64,000 bases of DNA from Flavobacteriaceae bacterium Ga0077528. GTDB taxonomy: Bacteria > Bacteroidota > Bacteroidia > Flavobacteriales > Flavobacteriaceae. Each line of letters begins with the position of its first letter. The first letter of the stretch is position 1. The translations under genes and the position numbers were made by a program. The stretch lies in NCBI GenBank assembly GCA_001464475.1, contig LNDX01000006.1:1-64000 (forward strand). Direction: 5' to 3'. The notes under the pieces are model-generated. The model did not search any database. It was not told the DNA's origin and was given only the letters and a program-made list of their open reading frames with translations. Of this stretch, positions 61,249-64,000 are shown one piece after another.

Positions 61249-62498
61249 AAATCATAATCAGAGAAGCCAAGATTATCGACTCAAAAAGTCCTTTTCACAA
61301 TCAGGTAGTTGATGTAAAAATCAATGATGGAATCCTAGAAAAAATAGGAACCAACCTCTCGCCTTCAGATGATTATCAAGAAATAAAACAATCTAATTTA
61401 CATCTTTCTCAAGGATGGTTTGATAGTAGTGTTTCTTTTGGAGAACCAGGTTTTGAAGACAGAGAAACTATTGCTAACGGATTGAATGTAGCTGCAAAAA
61501 GTGGTTTTACTGCTGTAGCACTTCAACCAAATTCTGCTCCAATTCTTGACAATCAATCACAGATTTTATTTGTAAAACAAAAAACTAAAGATACTGCAAC
61601 TGATTTATTTCCGATTGGTGCTTTAACAAAAAATAGCGAAGGAAACGATTTAGCCGAACTTTTTGACATGAAAAATGCTGGAGCGATTGCCTTTGGTGAT
61701 TATGGGAAAAGTTTGTCTAATGCTAATTTGCTTAAAATTGGATTGCAATACGTTCAAGATTTTGACAGCTTGGTAATCGCTTTTTGCCAAGATGAAAAGA
61801 TAAAAGGAAGTGGTGTTGTAAACGAAGGAATTGTTTCTACTAGATTAGGTTTAAAAGGAATTCCAAATCTTGCAGAAGAATTGATAGTTGCTCGAAACTT
61901 GTTTTTACTTGAATATACAGGTGGAAAATTACATATTCCAACCATTTCATCAGCAAAATCGGTAGAACTTATTCGAAATGCTAAAGCAAAAGGACTAAAA
62001 GTTACCTGTAGTGTTGCCGTTCATAATTTGGTATTAACGGATGAAAAATTAGAAGGATTTGATACTCGATTTAAAGTTGCACCACCATTGCGAACAGACA
62101 ATGATAGAATCGCTTTAATTTCTGGAATTTTAGATAATACTATTGATACGATAACATCAGACCACAATCCGATGGATATTGAACACAAAAAGATGGAATT
62201 TGATTTAGCTAAAAACGGAACTATTGGTTTAGAAAGTGCTTTTGGAGCATTGTTAACCGTTTTACCATTAGAAAAAATAGTAGAAAAACTTACTTCAAGT
62301 AGTACTATTTTCAATCTAAATCAAACGGAAATTGCTGAAGGAAATAAAGCCAATATCACTTTATTCACTACAGATACTGAATGGATTTTTACTAAAGAGC
62401 ATATTTTATCAAAATCAAAAAATAGTGCTTTTCTTGGAACAAAAATGAAAGGAAAAGTAATTGGAATTTACAACAACAATAAATTAGTTTTAGCTTAA
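61245..62498 (+). CDS. Dihydroorotase homologue lacking the metal-binding HxH (likely PyrC pseudoenzyme)
   Basis: 417 residues from ATG 61245, in an ATGA overlap with the BatA-like gene; the longer frame from 61176 is rejected. Overall a class I dihydroorotase (amidohydrolase fold). The HxH-x-R metal and substrate motif of strand 1 reads DSSVSFGEPG (60-69), so both His and the Arg are gone (Ser62, Ser64, Gly66). The IHxxHxS segment reads LHIPTISS. The TSDHNPMD loop keeps its Asp. Resembles non-catalytic PyrC' partners of aspartate transcarbamoylase; catalysis is unlikely. Confidence 0.85.
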   Translation: MKIIIREAKIIDSKSPFHNQVVDVKINDGILEKIGTNLSPSDDYQEIKQSNLHLSQGWFDSSVSFGEPGFEDRETIANGLNVAAKSGFTAVALQPNSAPILDNQSQILFVKQKTKDTATDLFPIGALTKNSEGNDLAELFDMKNAGAIAFGDYGKSLSNANLLKIGLQYVQDFDSLVIAFCQDEKIKGSGVVNEGIVSTRLGLKGIPNLAEELIVARNLFLLEYTGGKLHIPTISSAKSVELIRNAKAKGLKVTCSVAVHNLVLTDEKLEGFDTRFKVAPPLRTDNDRIALISGILDNTIDTITSDHNPMDIEHKKMEFDLAKNGTIGLESAFGALLTVLPLEKIVEKLTSSSTIFNLNQTEIAEGNKANITLFTTDTEWIFTKEHILSKSKNSAFLGTKMKGKVIGIYNNNKLVLA

Positions 62499-62824
62499 TG
62501 GACAAGAAAACAATTGATGAAGGAAAATCAACTGCAATCACTAGTTACATTCTGATAATTGGTGTTTTAATTGCACTATCAATGAATTCGGAAAACAAAA
62601 ATCCGTTTGCTTCATTCCACATTAGACAAGGATTAGGATTGACCTTAACATTTGTAGTTTTGGGTATTTCTATAAGTCATTTTGAAAGTGTTATGGTTGC
62701 AGCACCAATGTGGATTTTCATTTCTGTATTAACGATTTATGGAATTTTTACAGCAGCTCGCGGTGAAACTATCAAATTACCATTACTTGGTGGATTGTAT
62801 CAAAAATGGTTTAAAAATATTTAA
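62498..62824 (+). CDS. Small membrane protein, DUF4870-like
   Basis: 108 residues, three to four membrane helices (SYILIIGVLIALSM; LGLTLTFVVLGISISHF; MWIFISVLTIYGIFTAA). The PFASFHIRQGLGL segment is typical of DUF4870-like proteins. Its ATG uses the last base of the upstream TAA, so it is translationally coupled to the dihydroorotase homologue. Function unknown. Confidence 0.75.
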   Translation: MDKKTIDEGKSTAITSYILIIGVLIALSMNSENKNPFASFHIRQGLGLTLTFVVLGISISHFESVMVAAPMWIFISVLTIYGIFTAARGETIKLPLLGGLYQKWFKNI

Positions 62825-62833
62825 TTTTATATA

Positions 62834-63475
62834 ATGACATTACATCACTTAGTTCGTGAACCCAAAATAAAGAAAGACAAAAATCCGTTACTGCTTTTAC
62901 TTCATGGATATGGAAGTAATGAAGAAGATTTATTCTCTTTTGCATCAGAATTACCAGAGGAATATTATGTAGTTTCTGCTCGTGCTCCATACGATATGAT
63001 GTATGGAAGCTACGCTTGGTATGCCATAAACTTCGATGCCGATGAAAACAAATTTTCAGACATCGGTCAGGCACAGCAATCTAGAGATTTGATAGCTACA
63101 TTTATAGATGAATTAGTTGCCAATTATGCTATTGATGCCAATGATGTAACACTTATTGGATTTAGTCAAGGTTGCATTTTGAGTTATGCTATCGCTGTTT
63201 CTTATCCTCAGAAAGTACAACGTGTCGTTGCAATGAGTGGTTATTTTAATGAAGAAATTGCTATTGAAAATTTCAAAGAAAATGATTTATCTAAATTAAG
63301 AATATTTGCTTCTCATGGTTCAGTAGATCAAGTTGTTCCTGTAGATTGGGCAAGTAATTCAATTCCAAAACTTAAAGAACTTGGAATTGATATTGTATAT
63401 AAAGAATATCCTGTTGGACATGGTGTTGCACCACAAAATTTCTTCGATTTTAAAAATTGGTTACAAAACAGATAA
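62834..63475 (+). CDS. α/β-hydrolase, phospholipase/carboxylesterase family
   Basis: 213 residues. LLLLHGYGSNEEDLF (oxyanion region, 20-34), nucleophile Ser111 in LIGFSQGCI, acid Asp in HGSVDQVVP and His in YPVGHGVAP form the triad. No signal peptide. Similar to YpfH and acyl-protein thioesterase-like esterases; substrate unknown. It lies 9 bases after the small membrane gene, probably the last gene of the BatA/PyrC' operon, and is followed by a terminator. Confidence 0.9.
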   Translation: MTLHHLVREPKIKKDKNPLLLLLHGYGSNEEDLFSFASELPEEYYVVSARAPYDMMYGSYAWYAINFDADENKFSDIGQAQQSRDLIATFIDELVANYAIDANDVTLIGFSQGCILSYAIAVSYPQKVQRVVAMSGYFNEEIAIENFKENDLSKLRIFASHGSVDQVVPVDWASNSIPKLKELGIDIVYKEYPVGHGVAPQNFFDFKNWLQNR

Positions 63476-63508
63476 AAAAAATGGCTCATTAATAACGAGC
63501 CATTTTTA
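63476..63508. terminator. Bidirectional terminator
   Basis: AAAAAATGGCTC (stem from 63476) / GAGCCATTTTT (63497-63508) with a 9-base loop, between the convergent esterase and lipoprotein genes. Confidence 0.88.
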
Positions 63509-63528
63509 TTTAAATCTATAGTAATAAT

Positions 63529-64000
63529 TTATTCACCTTCTTCTGGATTATCGCTTCCGGTAACTTTATTTCCAATTTCACCATCACCAGAATAAATAGT
63601 TACACCTGCTTTTTTAAGCACATATCCTTTCCAAGGAACCAATTGATAATCTTCAAAAATCCATGGTTTTCCCTCAGCACTTCTTGTTAAAATGAATGAC
63701 TTTTCGTCTGGCATAAATACTTCAGCTTTATCACCATTATCATTAAAAAGCACATAAGCACAAAGCGTTACATCTTCTGTAGCAATATCATCCGATGGAT
63801 TTAATTGAATTCCTGTGAATGCTCTAACACATTCTTTATTCAATTTAGACCAAGTATATCCAGCAGATGCCAAACATCCATTCTCATCTTGATCTGCTCC
63901 TACTATTGTTGAATCTTTTGGTTGAGTTTTTGTCTCATCTTGAATAGCATCATCTTGCTGTTTGCAAGAAACTAAGACAATCAACAAAAGAACTAAAGTG
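63529..64000 (-). CDS. Lipoprotein of unknown function, start beyond window
   Basis: On the minus strand the frame is open to the window edge: the codons before residue MLIV (a TTG at 63987) read TLVL, so the true start lies outside. A lipobox LVSC precedes KQQDDAIQDETKTQ, an acidic linker. The mature domain has GCLASAGYTWSKLNKECVRAF with two Cys, a motif seen in many Bacteroidetes lipoproteins, and a DGDGEIGNKVTGS-like end. Role unknown. Confidence 0.75.
   Translation of the reverse strand, partial: TLVLLLIVLVSCKQQDDAIQDETKTQPKDSTIVGADQDENGCLASAGYTWSKLNKECVRAFTGIQLNPSDDIATEDVTLCAYVLFNDNGDKAEVFMPDEKSFILTRSAEGKPWIFEDYQLVPWKGYVLKKAGVTIYSGDGEIGNKVTGSDNPEEGE

Overview
The window reads as a chromosome segment of a Flavobacteriaceae bacterium, most likely Flavobacterium or a close relative. 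The evidence is: strongly AT-rich DNA; genes without Shine-Dalgarno sites but with Bacteroidetes-type -7 boxes (TAnnTTTG) ahead of many of them; a tmRNA whose tag reads GENNYALAA; a giant secreted protein ending in a type IX secretion (gliding-motility-associated) sorting domain; and typical Bacteroidetes families (TonB receptor with a carboxypeptidase-like N-terminal domain, GH97, 2TM proteins, BatA-like protein). No tRNA, rRNA, CRISPR array, prophage or insertion sequence was found.

Region by region. 1-6.4 kb: end of a surface polysaccharide locus with three glycosyltransferases, gmd, fcl, a DegT-fold enzyme whose PLP lysine is replaced by His (3-dehydratase type, ColD/RfbH-like) and a short SDR reductase. 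Together these suggest GDP-fucose and/or a GDP-3,6-dideoxyhexose (colitose-like) branch. 6.5-10.8 kb: housekeeping genes (tsaC, CCA-adding enzyme, heme A synthase, CDP-alcohol phosphotransferase, a small CsbD protein). 10.9-17.2 kb, minus strand: a LytS/LytTR two-component locus with three 2TM domains, one fused to the kinase, preceded by a TPR-like exported protein and a TonB receptor. 17.3-22.3 kb: prmA, clpS, a split YeeE/YedE sulfur-transporter pair, kdsA, and an outer-membrane protein gene broken by an in-frame TAG. 22.4-30.3 kb: a 2634-residue modular secreted protein. 30.4-32.1 kb: a DUF1801 protein and an M28 peptidase.

32.1-37.1 kb is the most interesting accessory region: a membrane protein, a winged-helix regulator, DUF2809, an MpaB-like protein, a COQ4-like protein with an intact HDxxH-x11-E motif, DUF1361, a small membrane protein and CreD. 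The same perfect palindrome (TACTTTG-N5-CAAAGTA) stands directly before the start of both transcription units. It is followed by a possible Flavo-1-like structured element. 37.3-43.5 kb, minus strand: a hypothetical gene, a sugar MFS permease with an unusual insertion, a GH97 glycosidase and a saccharopine/alanine-dehydrogenase-like enzyme.

43.7-48.1 kb: a penicillin-binding-protein-like lipoprotein, tmRNA, a rhodanese, and a MarR-nitroreductase-YceI operon whose promoter is covered by two identical-type palindromes. 48.1-54.3 kb: pabA, YaaA, a VOC protein, a pRiA4b ORF-3 protein, an NdpA-like nucleoid protein and an Omp85-like protein. 54.4-57.8 kb: a WG-repeat protein, small lipoproteins and a decayed piece of a second WG-repeat gene. 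57.8-64 kb: a DEAD-box helicase with a DEFD motif, a BatA-like protein overlapping a dihydroorotase homologue that has lost its metal-binding HxH, an esterase, and a lipoprotein cut by the window edge.
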